A stretch of DNA of 64,000 bases from Sphingobium bisphenolivorans (GTDB taxonomy: Bacteria; Pseudomonadota; Alphaproteobacteria; Sphingomonadales; Sphingomonadaceae), in assembly GCF_000412635.1 (NCBI RefSeq), contig NZ_ASTG01000009.1, forward strand, positions 62,001 to 126,000. The letters run 5' to 3'. A model generated the notes under the pieces. The model did not search any database. It was given only the letters and a program-made list of their open reading frames with translations, and had not been told where the DNA came from. The position numbers were made by a program, and so were the translations under genes. Numbering within the stretch: the first letter of the stretch is position 1; each line of letters begins with the position of its first letter. This document shows positions 41,740-51,138 of the stretch, one piece after another.

Positions 41740-42957
41740 ATGACCAGCTACTCATCCGATCTGCTCCGCCTGCTCGAAACGCGCGGCTACATTCACCAGC
41801 TGACCGACGCGGAAGGGCTGGACGCACTCGCCGCCAAGCAGATCGTGCCTGGCTATATCGGCTTTGATCCCACCGCGCCTTCGCTGCATGTCGGCCACCT
41901 GGTGTCGATCATGATGCTGCGCCAGTTGCAGAAGGCGGGGCACAAGCCGATCGTCCTGATGGGTGGCGGCACTGGCAAGATCGGCGACCCGAGCTTCAAG
42001 GATGAGGCGCGCAAGCTGCTGACGACCGACCTGATCGCGGAGAATGTCGCGAGCATCAAGCGGGTGTTCGAACGTTTCCTGACCTTCGGAGACGGGCCTA
42101 CCGACGCGATCATGCTCGATAATGCCGAGTGGCTCGACCGGCTGGAATATATCCCTTTCCTCCGCGATATCGGCCAGCATTTCTCGGTTAACCGGATGCT
42201 GAGCTTCGATTCGGTGAAGCTGCGGCTCGACCGGGAGCAGTCGCTGAGCTTCCTTGAATTCAATTACATGATCCTCCAGGCCTATGATTTCCTGGAGCTG
42301 TCGCGCCGGTCCGGCTGCCGCTTGCAAATGGGCGGGTCGGACCAGTGGGGCAATATCGTCAATGGCGTCGAACTGGCGCGGCGCGTGGACGGAACCCAGG
42401 TATTCGGCCTCACCACCCCGCTGCTGACCAATGCGGACGGCAGCAAAATGGGCAAGACCGTCGGCGGCGCGGTGTGGCTGAACCAGGATCAGCTTTCCAA
42501 CTATGATTATTGGCAGTTCTGGCGGAACACCGCTGACGCTGATGTCTCAAACCGGCTGCGGCTGTTCACCGACCTGCCAATGGATGAGGTGGAGCGGCTG
42601 GCTGCGCTGCAAGGCGCAGAGATCAACGAAGCGAAGAAGATCCTCGCCAATGAGGCCACTGCGCTGTGCCGCGGCGCTGAAGCAGCGGTTGCGGCAGCGG
42701 AAACGGCTCGCAAGACCTTTGAGGAGGGCGCGTCGGACGCCAACCTTCCCACCGTGAGCCTGGGCGCCGAGGGGCTGAACATCGTTCAGGGCACGACGGC
42801 ACTGGGCTTTGCCGCCTCCAACAAGGAAGTGCGGCGGAAGCTCGCCGAAGGCGCCATTCGCGTGAACGGCGAAGTGGTGAGCGACCCTGCCCTGACGCTG
42901 AAGCCCGGCGACAAGCTGAGCTTCGGCGCAAAGAAACATGGGTTAATAACCGCCTGA
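41740..42957 (+). CDS. tyrS: tyrosyl-tRNA synthetase
   Basis: A 405-residue class I synthetase. The HIGH-type motif is [12 protein letters not shown], the tyrosine-binding part has [11 protein letters not shown] and [11 protein letters not shown], and the KMSKS-type motif is [13 protein letters not shown]. The C-terminal S4-type RNA-binding domain includes [23 protein letters not shown] 41740 follows AGG at close range; upstream open frame overlaps anmK's regulatory region. Confidence 0.97.
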   Translation: MTSYSSDLLRLLETRGYIHQLTDAEGLDALAAKQIVPGYIGFDPTAPSLHVGHLVSIMMLRQLQKAGHKPIVLMGGGTGKIGDPSFKDEARKLLTTDLIAENVASIKRVFERFLTFGDGPTDAIMLDNAEWLDRLEYIPFLRDIGQHFSVNRMLSFDSVKLRLDREQSLSFLEFNYMILQAYDFLELSRRSGCRLQMGGSDQWGNIVNGVELARRVDGTQVFGLTTPLLTNADGSKMGKTVGGAVWLNQDQLSNYDYWQFWRNTADADVSNRLRLFTDLPMDEVERLAALQGAEINEAKKILANEATALCRGAEAAVAAAETARKTFEEGASDANLPTVSLGAEGLNIVQGTTALGFAASNKEVRRKLAEGAIRVNGEVVSDPALTLKPGDKLSFGAKKHGLITA

Positions 42958-42992
42958 ATTTATACAGAACTAAGGGCGTGTTAACCATGGCA

Positions 42993-43019
42993 GGTAAGGA
43001 AGACTCTATCTTCCTTACC
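42993..43019 (+). other. 27-base perfect hairpin just before the PilZ gene
   Basis: GGTAAGGAAGA (42993-43003), loop CTCTA, TCTTCCTTACC (43009-43019): an 11-bp uninterrupted stem 36 bp after the tyrS stop and 13 bp before the PilZ ATG. There is no U run after it. It could end the tyrS transcript poorly, or cover the translation start of the PilZ gene, which has no visible ribosome binding site. Confidence 0.6.
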
Positions 43020-43032
43020 CTAGACTTTGCTC

Positions 43033-43386
43033 ATGCCATCCGTTCTCGCCAGCCTCGCCCATGTCGCCAAATCCCGCGATCCGGACGTCAACCAGCGACG
43101 GGCGCCCCGCGTCCTCGTCGATATGGTCAGCCATGTCGTGGCGCGGGGGCGATCCCAGGGTGTGCGGATCATCAACATCTCGTCCCTGGGCCTGATGTGC
43201 CGCACCGACGCGGAACTGTTTATCGGCGAGCGCATATCGGTTTGGCTCCCGATCGTGAAGGAGGTCACCGCCGAGGTCCGTTGGGCTGAGGACGGCCGGG
43301 TCGGTGTCGAGTTCATGACGCCGATCGAGCCGCGCATGTACGACGCGATGCTCTCCCTCATCCCGCCGCGACAGACGGCCTGGTAA
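43033..43386 (+). CDS. PilZ domain protein
   Basis: A 117-residue single-domain protein. The c-di-GMP-binding signature is present as NQRRAPRVLVD (RxxxR-type) and INISSLGLMCRTD (the D/N-x-S-x-x-G element). A beta-barrel continues with FIGERISVWLPIVKEVTAEV and VGVEFMTPI. The window also encodes an EAL protein (51912-53930) that could control the ligand. Start ATG 43033 has no good ribosome binding site; TTG 43027 is an alternative. Its end overlaps the convergent mscS gene by 29 bp. Confidence 0.88.
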   Translation: MPSVLASLAHVAKSRDPDVNQRRAPRVLVDMVSHVVARGRSQGVRIINISSLGLMCRTDAELFIGERISVWLPIVKEVTAEVRWAEDGRVGVEFMTPIEPRMYDAMLSLIPPRQTAW

Positions 43387-44449
43387 ACGCCTCGGCAAAG
43401 CCTTCGCCTGCTTCGAGGCGATGGCGCGAGCGGACCAGCGCTTGCGGCATTTCGGTCCGCAGATAGTTCATCATGACCTCGCGCACCTCGCAGCGCAGGT
43501 CGAACGCGATGCCGGCGTTCCGGGCGCTCAAAAGGCCGCGCAGTTCCAGTGCATCGGCTTTGTGGTCGGTCACCTGCAAGATCGCCACCCGACCGTCCCA
43601 GCGGCTATTGGCTTTGACCGCTTCGATGAATTTGGCGCGGATCGGCTCTATGTCGGTCGCCGGGTCGACATAGAGGAACACCGTGCCGAGCAGGTCGGAG
43701 GTCTTGGTCGTCCAGTTCTGGAACGGCTTTTCCAGAAAATAGGAAACGGGCACGACCATGCGCCGATCGTCCCAGATGCGGACGACGACATAGGTGAGCT
43801 TGATATCCTCTATCCGGCCCCATTCACCCTCCACGATCACGACGTCATCAAGGCGGATCGGCTCTGAAAATGCCATCTGGATGCCCGCGATGAGGTTCTT
43901 GAGCGCAGGCTGGGCGGCAGCGCCGACGGCAAGACCCGCGAGGCCGGCCGACGCCATCAGTGTAACGCCGATGGTGCGCACGCCGGGTATGGCGATCAGC
44001 ATCAGGGAGAGGATGATGAAGCCGATCACGCACTGCGCCACCCGGTAGAGGATACGGATGCGGGTGTGCTGCCGCCGGGCCTTGAGATTGTCCTCGACTG
44101 TGATGTCGCTGCGCCGCTCCAGCAGGATACGGCTGGCGCGCATGGCGGCCAGGATCAGCCAGCCCATCAGCAGGATGAACAGCATCTTGGAGCCGATGGA
44201 CCAGATCGCTTCGATCCTGTCGCTGAAGGTTAGCGGCTGAATGCCGGCCGCGAGCGCCATCAGCACCACGATCCACCGTGTCGGGTGATAGATGGCGGGA
44301 AGGATCACCGGATCCATGCCGATGCGGCGTGCGATGCGGGTGGCTGCCCAATAAGCAAGCCAGTGCAGCACGAAGGCTATGGCGACCGATAAGGCGACAG
44401 AGATCGCGGCGGCTGGCGTGATGGAATGCAGGCTGATGTCGGATTGCAT
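43358..44449 (-). CDS. MscS family mechanosensitive channel
   Basis: A 363-residue inner-membrane protein with several N-terminal transmembrane segments (ISVALSVAIAFVLHWLAYWA, WIVVLMALAAGIQPLTF, MLFILLMGWLILAAM, AQCVIGFIILSLMLIA). The pore-lining TM3 shows MASAGLAGLAVGAAAQPALK, the Gly/Ala-packed MscS motif. The cytosolic beta domain follows with DDVVIVEGEWGRIEDIKLTY. MscS channels release solutes on osmotic downshock. Its 3' end overlaps the convergent PilZ gene. Confidence 0.94.
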   Translation of the reverse strand: MQSDISLHSITPAAAISVALSVAIAFVLHWLAYWAATRIARRIGMDPVILPAIYHPTRWIVVLMALAAGIQPLTFSDRIEAIWSIGSKMLFILLMGWLILAAMRASRILLERRSDITVEDNLKARRQHTRIRILYRVAQCVIGFIILSLMLIAIPGVRTIGVTLMASAGLAGLAVGAAAQPALKNLIAGIQMAFSEPIRLDDVVIVEGEWGRIEDIKLTYVVVRIWDDRRMVVPVSYFLEKPFQNWTTKTSDLLGTVFLYVDPATDIEPIRAKFIEAVKANSRWDGRVAILQVTDHKADALELRGLLSARNAGIAFDLRCEVREVMMNYLRTEMPQALVRSRHRLEAGEGFAEAFTRPSVAAG

Positions 44450-44509
44450 GAGATCGGCAACGACAGGGCAGCGCGATGGTTTCGCAGGTGCGGTAGGGAG
44501 CCGGGGTGA

Positions 44510-44600
44510 GCCGTGTTCCTGCGAAGGTAGGAACCCACTTCGCGGCTCCGGCCATGCGGCTAACGCCTCAACTGGGCTCCTCCCTGCGCAGGAGCACGGC
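44510..44600 (+). repeat. composite inverted repeat between recG and mscS
   Basis: The ends GCCGTGTTCCTGCG (44510-44523) and CGCAGGAGCACGGC (44587-44600) are inverted repeats over 14 bases with one mismatch (G-U compatible). Inside the left end is a smaller palindrome TTCCTGCGAAGGTAGGAA. The element fills most of the 156-bp gap and looks like a small dispersed mobile or REP-doublet type repeat, though no second copy is in the window. Confidence 0.6.
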
Positions 44601-44605
44601 AGCCT

Positions 44606-46669
44606 CTATCCGCTGCGGAGCAGGCCCACAGCTGCGTCGCGCTCGAAGAGATAAAGGCAGGTGCGGGCCGCCGCCCCTCTAGCTTCGGTGAGGCCGCCGT
44701 CCCGGTCAATCAGCAGATGCGCGTCGTCGCGGGCGGAATCGAGCAGGGCGGCGAGATGTTCAGGCGTCGCAAGCTTCAGCTGCTGCTCACCCGACTGGCG
44801 CGTGCCGAGGATTTCGCCGGCGCCGCGAAGGCGCAGATCCTCTTCGGCAATACGAAAGCCGTCATTGGTTTCGCGCATCAGGGCAAGGCGCGCGCGCGAG
44901 GTTTCCGAAAGCGCGCCGCCCCGCAGGAGGATGCAGACGCTATGATTCTGCCCGCGCCCGACCCGCCCCCTCAGTTGATGCAGTTGGGCAAGGCCGAAGC
45001 GGTCGGCGCCTTCTATGATGATGAGGTTGCTGTTGGGGACATCGACGCCCACTTCGATGACGGTGGTGGCGACGAGTATCTTGGTGCGGGCGGATGCGAA
45101 GGCTTCCATCGCCGCATCCTTTTCCGGTCCCTTCATGCGGCCATGGACGAGGCCCACCAGATCACCGAAACGCGCCTTGAGCGTCTCGGCACGGGCTTCC
45201 GCGGCGGCCAGGTCGCTGCTTTCACTTTCCTCGACCAGCGGGCAGACCCAATAGGCTTGTCCGCCGCCCTCGACATGGCGCACGAGCGCATCGACTACTT
45301 CATCGAGGCGGTTCGCCGACATGACGACAGTCTGGATCGGCTGGCGCCCGGGCGGCATCTCGTCCAGACGGGACACGTCCATCTCACCATAATAGGTGAG
45401 CGTTAGGGTGCGCGGGATCGGGGTGGCGGTCATCACCAGCAGGTGCGGCGTGCGCTCGGCCTTGGCGGCGAGCATCATGCGCTGCGCCACGCCGAAGCGA
45501 TGCTGCTCATCGATCACCGCGAGGGCGAGATTCTTGTAGCGGACGGCTTCCTGAAAGATAGCGTGGGTGCCGACGAGAATGTCGGTGCTGCCGTCCGCAA
45601 GCCCCATCAAGGTGGACTCGCGCGCCCTTCCCTTCTCGCGACCAGTGAGGATCGCGATGGTGACGGGCAGGCCCGACGCCATCTTGCGCAGCGTCTCGAA
45701 ATGCTGCCGGGCCAGGATTTCCGTGGGGGCAAGGAGCGCGCCTTGGGCTCCCGCCTCCACCGTGTTGAGGAGCGCCATCAGCGCCACCAGTGTCTTGCCA
45801 GAGCCGACATCGCCCTGGAGCAGGCGGAGCATGGGCACCGGCTGGGCCATGTCACCCTCGATCTCACCCGTGGCCCGCCGTTGCGCGCCGGTGGGCGCGA
45901 AGGGTAGTTTGAGCATGGCGCGGAGGCGGCCGTCTCCCTCGATCGGGACGCCCCGGCGCTTGCGGGAGGACTGCCGAACCAGCATGAGCGCCAGCTGGCC
46001 GGCGAAAATTTCATCATAGGCCAGCCGCTCGCGCGCCTTGGCGTCGCTGGGATCGGCGTGGATGCGGGTGAGCGCTTCATGCCAGCTCGGCCATCCCTTT
46101 CGCGCGAGCAGGCTGGGTTCGATCCATTCGGGCAGGTCGGGCGCGCGGCTCAGGGATTGCGCGACCAGATCGCGCAGGCGATTATTGGTGAGGCCCTCCG
46201 ACAGGCCATAGACCGGCTCGCGCGCGGGAATCGTCGCGGCTTCTTCCGGGGCCAGCACATGATCCGGATGAACGATCTGGAGATTGTCGCCATAGGCCTC
46301 CAGCTTGCCGGAGATGAATTTGGGCTCGTTCAGCGGCAGCAGCTTGCGCGGCCAGGCGCTGTTGCGGCCGAAATAGACGAGCGCGACGCTGTTGCCATGA
46401 CGGTCCTGCGCGATCACGCGGAAGGGCGCACGCGCGCTCCCCGATGCGCGATAGTCGGTAGGCGTGAGCGTGATGCCGATAACGCGGCCCGAATCGCTCA
46501 AGCTCAGCTCATCGACCATGCGGCGATCAATGAAGCTGACCGGCAGATGAAAGGCTACGTCGACGGCGCGGGCAAGGCCAAGGCGCTCCAGCGGCTTGGC
46601 AAGCGCGGGGCCGACGCCTTTCAGCGCTTCGATTTCGGTGAAGAGTGGGTTGAGGATATCCGGGCGCAT
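44606..46669 (-). CDS. recG: ATP-dependent DNA helicase RecG
   Basis: A 687-residue branch-migration helicase. The N-terminal wedge (OB) region includes VKGVGPALAKPLERLGLA-like ALKGVGPALAKPLERLGLA and VAFHLPVSFIDRR. Walker A is LQGDVGSGKTLVALMAL, the DEQH box is AVIDEQHRFGVAQR, motif III is VMTATPIPRTLTLTYYGE, and later motifs include ATTVIEVGVDVPNSNLIII and QLRGRVGRG. Full length. It diverges from sdhE-mfd. Confidence 0.97.
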   Translation of the reverse strand: MRPDILNPLFTEIEALKGVGPALAKPLERLGLARAVDVAFHLPVSFIDRRMVDELSLSDSGRVIGITLTPTDYRASGSARAPFRVIAQDRHGNSVALVYFGRNSAWPRKLLPLNEPKFISGKLEAYGDNLQIVHPDHVLAPEEAATIPAREPVYGLSEGLTNNRLRDLVAQSLSRAPDLPEWIEPSLLARKGWPSWHEALTRIHADPSDAKARERLAYDEIFAGQLALMLVRQSSRKRRGVPIEGDGRLRAMLKLPFAPTGAQRRATGEIEGDMAQPVPMLRLLQGDVGSGKTLVALMALLNTVEAGAQGALLAPTEILARQHFETLRKMASGLPVTIAILTGREKGRARESTLMGLADGSTDILVGTHAIFQEAVRYKNLALAVIDEQHRFGVAQRMMLAAKAERTPHLLVMTATPIPRTLTLTYYGEMDVSRLDEMPPGRQPIQTVVMSANRLDEVVDALVRHVEGGGQAYWVCPLVEESESSDLAAAEARAETLKARFGDLVGLVHGRMKGPEKDAAMEAFASARTKILVATTVIEVGVDVPNSNLIIIEGADRFGLAQLHQLRGRVGRGQNHSVCILLRGGALSETSRARLALMRETNDGFRIAEEDLRLRGAGEILGTRQSGEQQLKLATPEHLAALLDSARDDAHLLIDRDGGLTEARGAAARTCLYLFERDAAVGLLRSG

Positions 46670-46755
46670 GTCTATCTGACGCGCTCTACCTCAGCCGGCA
46701 CGGTGGTTCAAACATCCGATCGGCGTTTCTGCCATGCCTGCGCAAGGAACATAAT

Positions 46756-47025
46756 GTGAACGAAGACCCTCGCATCCGCCGCCTCCAATTCCGGGCCTGG
46801 CATCGCGGCATCAAGGAGGCAGACCTGGCGGTGGGCGGGTTCTTCGATCGCTATCATGCGGACTGGTCGGAAGAGGATGTCGACTGGTTCGAGCGGTTCA
46901 TCGAGGAACAGGATGCGGACATCATGGCTTGGGCCTTGGGCACACTGCCGCTGCCGGACGAGTGGCGTGGGCCGATGTGGGACAAGTTCGTGAAGATGGA
47001 TTTTGTCGAGATCGGGCGGAAATAG
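46756..47025 (+). CDS. sdhE: succinate dehydrogenase assembly factor SdhE
   Basis: An 89-residue protein of the SdhE/YgfY (SdhAF2) family, which helps attach FAD to succinate dehydrogenase. The conserved pattern appears as RLQFRAWHRGIKEADLAVGG (RGxxE-type motif) and DWFERFIEEQDADIMAWALG. GTG 46756 is the start, with AAGGAA upstream (an ATG two bases before meets TGA at once). The sdhE-recG divergence and sdhE-mfd order are common in alphaproteobacteria. Confidence 0.93.
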   Translation: MNEDPRIRRLQFRAWHRGIKEADLAVGGFFDRYHADWSEEDVDWFERFIEEQDADIMAWALGTLPLPDEWRGPMWDKFVKMDFVEIGRK

Positions 47026-47035
47026 GCGCCTTTTC

Positions 47036-47126
47036 GGTCATCTCCGCGAAGGCGGGGATCCATCTCATGACGGGGCATCCAGACTCAAGGCACGGGAGAC
47101 GAATTCCCGCCTTCGCGGGAATGACG
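47036..47126 (+). repeat. head-to-head palindromic repeat doublet between sdhE and mfd
   Basis: The left copy contains TCCGCGAAGGCGGGGAT and the right copy ATTCCCGCCTTCGCGGGAAT. The two are imperfect inverse complements of each other and each is itself a palindrome around CGCGAAGGCGGG-type sequence. A related hairpin lies at 51863-51888. The right copy ends 7 bp before the mfd start. Confidence 0.7.
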
Positions 47127-47132
47127 TAGAAA

Positions 47133-50100
47133 ATGACCGACCTTCTCAAAATCCTGAAAGCCGCCTCGCCGATCACCCTCTCCGGGGTGCCCGCGGGATT
47201 TCAGCCATGGCTGCTGGCGGACATAGCGCGAGCGGCCCCTTCGCGCGCTCTGTTCGTGGCGCCCGACGAACAGCTCATGCGGGCGGTGGCGGACACGGCG
47301 CATTATTTCGCGCCGGAGATCGAGATTGTTGAAATTCCTGCCTGGGACTGCCTGCCCTACGACCGGGCCAGTCCTTCGCTCCGGTCTGCCTCCGCCAGGC
47401 TGGCGGGACTGCATGCGCTGCAGGCCAAGCCCAAGGGGCCGCAGCTGGTCCTCACCACCATCAATGCGCTGACGCAACGGACACTGACGCCCTTTCGCGT
47501 GCGGCAGCTGGTGGCGAAGCTCGCGCCCAAGGAGCGAATCGCGATTTCCCGACTCGCCGAGATGTTGCAGGCGAACGGCTATGTGCGCACCGATACGGTG
47601 CATGACCGCGGCGAGTTCGCCATTCGCGGCGGCATCGTCGACCTGTTTCCGGGGGGCGAGGAACAGCCGCTGAGGCTCGACTTCTTCGGCGATGAGATCG
47701 AGACGGTGCGGCGCTTCGATCCGGCCGACCAGCGAACCAGCGGGAGCGTCGAGGGCTTCACCCTCCTCCCCGCGTCCGAGGCGCTGCTGGACGAGGAGAC
47801 GATCAAGCGGTTTCGCGGGCGCTATCGCGAGACGTTCGGGGCAACGGCGACGGGCGACCCGCTCTATCAGGCGGTGAGCGACGGGCGACGGCTGGCGGGC
47901 ATGGAGCATTGGTTGCCGCTGTTCGAGGAACGGCTGGTGCCAATGACCGAGCATCTGGGCGACGACACGCTGGTCGTGCTGGATCATGGCGTGGCGGGCG
48001 CGGCCGAAGGCCGGTTCGAGGCGATCCGCGATTATCATGCCAATCGCGTGCAGGCGAAATCTTCCGATCCGGGGGCGTATCGGCCTCTGGAGCCGAAGGC
48101 GCTCTATCTGGATGCCGAGGAATGGGCCGGCATCGCCCGTGACTGGCCGATGCATCAGACGACGCCTTTTCATGAGCCGGAAAGCGCCTCCGTCCTCGAT
48201 TTCGCCGTCGACGGCCCACGCGATTTTGCGCCGGAGCGGGCGCAGAACGTTAATGTCTATGAGGCTGTAGGAAAGCATATCACCTCCCTCCAGCGGGCAA
48301 AGAAGAAGGTCGTCATCGCCAGCTACTCCGGCGGCGCGCGCGAGCGGCTTTCCGGGCTGCTGGTCGATCATGGGCTGAAACGTATCGCGGCGGCTGACAG
48401 TTGGCAGGAAGCGCTGGGGATCGCAGCTGGCGGCAGCGCGGTGCTGACCGTCCTGCCGCTGGATCATGGCTTTACTGCGCCGGATGTCGCCGTGCTGACC
48501 GAGCAGGATATGCTGGGCGACCGGCTTGTGCGGCGGGCCAAGCGGAAGAAGAGCGCGGACGCCTTCTTGGCTGAACTGGCGACGCTCTCCCCGGGTGATC
48601 TGGTCGTGCATATGGACCATGGCATCGGCCGCTATGAGGGGCTGACGCAGATCCCGGTCGCCAAGGCGGCGCATGACTGTGTCGCGCTGGAATATGCGGG
48701 CGGCGACAAGCTCTATGTGCCGGTGGAGAATCTGGAAGTTCTCTCCCGCTATGGTTCCGACAGCGAGGGCGTGAGCCTCGACAAGCTGGGCGGCGAGGCG
48801 TGGCAGCGGCGCAAGGCGCGGATGAAGGAGCGCATCCGCGAGATTGCGGGCGAGTTGCTCAAGACGGCGGCGGAACGTGCTTTGCGGGCAGCGACCGTGG
48901 CGGAGCCGGACAGTGCGGGCTATCCCGCTTTCGTCGACCGCTTCCCCTATCAGGAAACGGAAGATCAGGACCGAGCGATCGGCGACGTGATCGAGGATCT
49001 GGGCGCCGGGCGGCCGATGGACCGGCTGGTCTGCGGCGATGTAGGCTTCGGCAAGACGGAAGTCGCCCTGCGCGCCGCTTTCGTAGCGGCGATGGCGGGG
49101 ATGCAGGTGGTGGTTATCTGCCCCACCACCCTGCTCGCCCGCCAGCATCATATGAATTTCGAGGAGCGGTTCCGGGGCTTTCCGGTGAATATCGGGCGCT
49201 TGTCGCGGCTGGTGCCGGACAAGGAAGCCAAGGCCGTGAAGGCTGGGCTCGCCGATGGCACGATCGACATCGTCGTCGGCACCCATGCGCTGCTTGCCAA
49301 AGGGCTGGAGTTCAAGCGGCTCGGCCTTGTCATCGTCGACGAGGAACAGCGGTTCGGCGTCACGCACAAGGAGCGGCTGAAATCGCTCAAGACCGATGTG
49401 CATGTGCTGACGCTGACAGCGACGCCGATCCCGCGCACATTGCAGATGGCGATGTCGGGCCTGCGCGAGCTGTCCGTCATCCAGACACCGCCCGTCGATC
49501 GTCTGGCGGTGCGCACCTACATCATGCCGTGGGACGGGGTGGTGATCCGGGAGGCGCTGCTGCGCGAACATTATCGCGGCGGACAGAGCTTCTTCGTCGT
49601 GCCGCGCATTTCCGACCTGACCGAGGTGGAGGAGTTCCTCCGCACCGAGGTGCCGGAGGTGAAGCCCGTCGTCGCGCATGGCCAGATGGCGGCGGGCGAG
49701 GTCGAGGAACGCATGTCGGCCTTCTACGACAAGCGTTACGATGTGCTGCTTTCTACCACGATCGTTGAGAGCGGCCTCGATATCCCCTCCGCCAACACGC
49801 TGATCATCCATCGCGCCGATCGGTTCGGACTGGCGCAGCTCTATCAGTTGCGCGGGCGCGTGGGCCGGTCGAAGACGCGTGCCTATGCCTATTTCACCAC
49901 GCCCGCGAACAAGGTCATCACCGAGACGGCGGAAAAGCGGCTGAAGGTGCTGTCCGACCTGGATACGCTGGGCGCCGGTTTCCAACTGGCGAGCCACGAC
50001 CTCGACATTCGCGGCGCGGGCAACCTGGTGGGCGACGAGCAGTCGGGCCACATCAAGGAAGTCGGGTTCGAACTCTATCAGTCGATGCTGGAGGACGCGA

Positions 50101-50594
50101 TCCTGGAGGCGAAGGCTGGCGGCGCCGGTATAGAGAAGCGGGAGAGCTTCTCGCCGCAGATCAGCGTGGACGCGCCGATCCTCATTCCGGAGGATTATGT
50201 GCCCGACCTCGACCTGCGCATGGGCCTCTATCGCCGCCTCAACGAGGTCGAGGATCGGCAGGGGCTGGAGGCGTTCGCGGCCGAACTCATCGATCGCTTC
50301 GGCAAGCTGCCCGGTCCGACGCAGAACCTCTTCAAGATCATCGAGATCAAGCAGAATTGCGTTGCCGCCAATATCTCGAAGATCGACGTCGGTCCGAAAG
50401 GCGCGCTGGTCAGCTTCTTCGAGGATCGCTTCCCGCGCCCCGAAGGCCTGGTCGCCTATATTCAGCGGCTGAACGGGGTGGCGCGGCTGCGGCCCGACAG
50501 CAAGGTGGTGGTGAACCGCGCCTGGGCCGATCCGGCTGCGCGGCTCAACGGGGCGCTGCAGCTGTCGAAGGGGCTTGCGAAGGCCGCAGGCTGA
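47133..50594 (+). CDS. mfd: transcription-repair coupling factor Mfd
   Basis: An 1153-residue translocase that removes stalled RNA polymerase and recruits UvrA. The UvrB-like N-terminal region shows IPAWDCLPYDRASPS and TVHDRGEFAIRGGIVDLFPG. The RNA-polymerase-interacting domain starts with LSPGDLVVHMDHGIGRYEGL. Walker A is CGDVGFGKTEVALRAAF, the DEEQ box is VIVDEEQRFGVTHKERL, and QLRGRVGRSKTRAYAYF follows. The TRCF C-terminal domain ends the protein. Full length; ribosome binding site is weak, since the repeat abuts the start. Confidence 0.97.
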   Translation: MTDLLKILKAASPITLSGVPAGFQPWLLADIARAAPSRALFVAPDEQLMRAVADTAHYFAPEIEIVEIPAWDCLPYDRASPSLRSASARLAGLHALQAKPKGPQLVLTTINALTQRTLTPFRVRQLVAKLAPKERIAISRLAEMLQANGYVRTDTVHDRGEFAIRGGIVDLFPGGEEQPLRLDFFGDEIETVRRFDPADQRTSGSVEGFTLLPASEALLDEETIKRFRGRYRETFGATATGDPLYQAVSDGRRLAGMEHWLPLFEERLVPMTEHLGDDTLVVLDHGVAGAAEGRFEAIRDYHANRVQAKSSDPGAYRPLEPKALYLDAEEWAGIARDWPMHQTTPFHEPESASVLDFAVDGPRDFAPERAQNVNVYEAVGKHITSLQRAKKKVVIASYSGGARERLSGLLVDHGLKRIAAADSWQEALGIAAGGSAVLTVLPLDHGFTAPDVAVLTEQDMLGDRLVRRAKRKKSADAFLAELATLSPGDLVVHMDHGIGRYEGLTQIPVAKAAHDCVALEYAGGDKLYVPVENLEVLSRYGSDSEGVSLDKLGGEAWQRRKARMKERIREIAGELLKTAAERALRAATVAEPDSAGYPAFVDRFPYQETEDQDRAIGDVIEDLGAGRPMDRLVCGDVGFGKTEVALRAAFVAAMAGMQVVVICPTTLLARQHHMNFEERFRGFPVNIGRLSRLVPDKEAKAVKAGLADGTIDIVVGTHALLAKGLEFKRLGLVIVDEEQRFGVTHKERLKSLKTDVHVLTLTATPIPRTLQMAMSGLRELSVIQTPPVDRLAVRTYIMPWDGVVIREALLREHYRGGQSFFVVPRISDLTEVEEFLRTEVPEVKPVVAHGQMAAGEVEERMSAFYDKRYDVLLSTTIVESGLDIPSANTLIIHRADRFGLAQLYQLRGRVGRSKTRAYAYFTTPANKVITETAEKRLKVLSDLDTLGAGFQLASHDLDIRGAGNLVGDEQSGHIKEVGFELYQSMLEDAILEAKAGGAGIEKRESFSPQISVDAPILIPEDYVPDLDLRMGLYRRLNEVEDRQGLEAFAAELIDRFGKLPGPTQNLFKIIEIKQNCVAANISKIDVGPKGALVSFFEDRFPRPEGLVAYIQRLNGVARLRPDSKVVVNRAWADPAARLNGALQLSKGLAKAAG

Positions 50595-50718
50595 TGTGCC
50601 GCCGCCGCGTTAAACAGCACCGCTTTGTCGCCAGCCAGAAAAAGGGCAGCAACAGTCGCGATTTACATCCGCCCTTGATGACCGGGCAGCAAAGCACGGC
50701 ATCAAGCAGGAGAATGAC

Positions 50719-51138
50719 ATGAGTTTGACCCTCATCGCGCTGGCGGCGACTGCGGCGCCGCTCGCCACGCATCATGTACAGATCAATCATGGCGGCGCGC
50801 CCGTGCAGGCGACCTATAGCGCGCGGGCGGATATCCGCAGCAAGACCGTGGGCACGAAAGCGCCGACCCGCATGGACATGCAGCGCTGTCGCTGGACGGC
50901 GATGATCGTGGTGGACCGCGCACTCAGCCACACACCGGCGCTGGCTCGCACCGTATCAAGCGATCACCGCCTATCTGGGAGCGACCACGGCGCTTGCCCG
51001 CGCGGCGACATTGATGGTGCGAGTAAGCTCGCCCAGCATGCCGGCAAGATCAGGGAGCACCTGGTGACTGTGGCGGAGCAGGATCGCGCTCCCTTGCTCG
51101 CTGAACTGGACGCGGTGCGCAATCTTGCTTCCAATTAG
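50719..51138 (+). CDS. unknown protein upstream of the TorF-like porin gene
   Basis: A 139-residue protein with AGGAGAATGAC just before the ATG, so translation looks real. A short hydrophobic N-terminus (SLTLIALAATAAPLATHH) could be a signal peptide. No motif is recognised; the rest has ADIRSKTVGTKAPTRMDMQR and QHAGKIREHLVTVAEQDRAP. It overlaps the start of the next gene by 14 bases, suggesting coupling. Confidence 0.7.
   Translation: MSLTLIALAATAAPLATHHVQINHGGAPVQATYSARADIRSKTVGTKAPTRMDMQRCRWTAMIVVDRALSHTPALARTVSSDHRLSGSDHGACPRGDIDGASKLAQHAGKIREHLVTVAEQDRAPLLAELDAVRNLASN

Noticed and set aside
47085..50051. A 988-codon minus-strand open frame opposite mfd
   Set aside because: Antisense shadow of mfd, with no domain pattern and no ribosome binding site.
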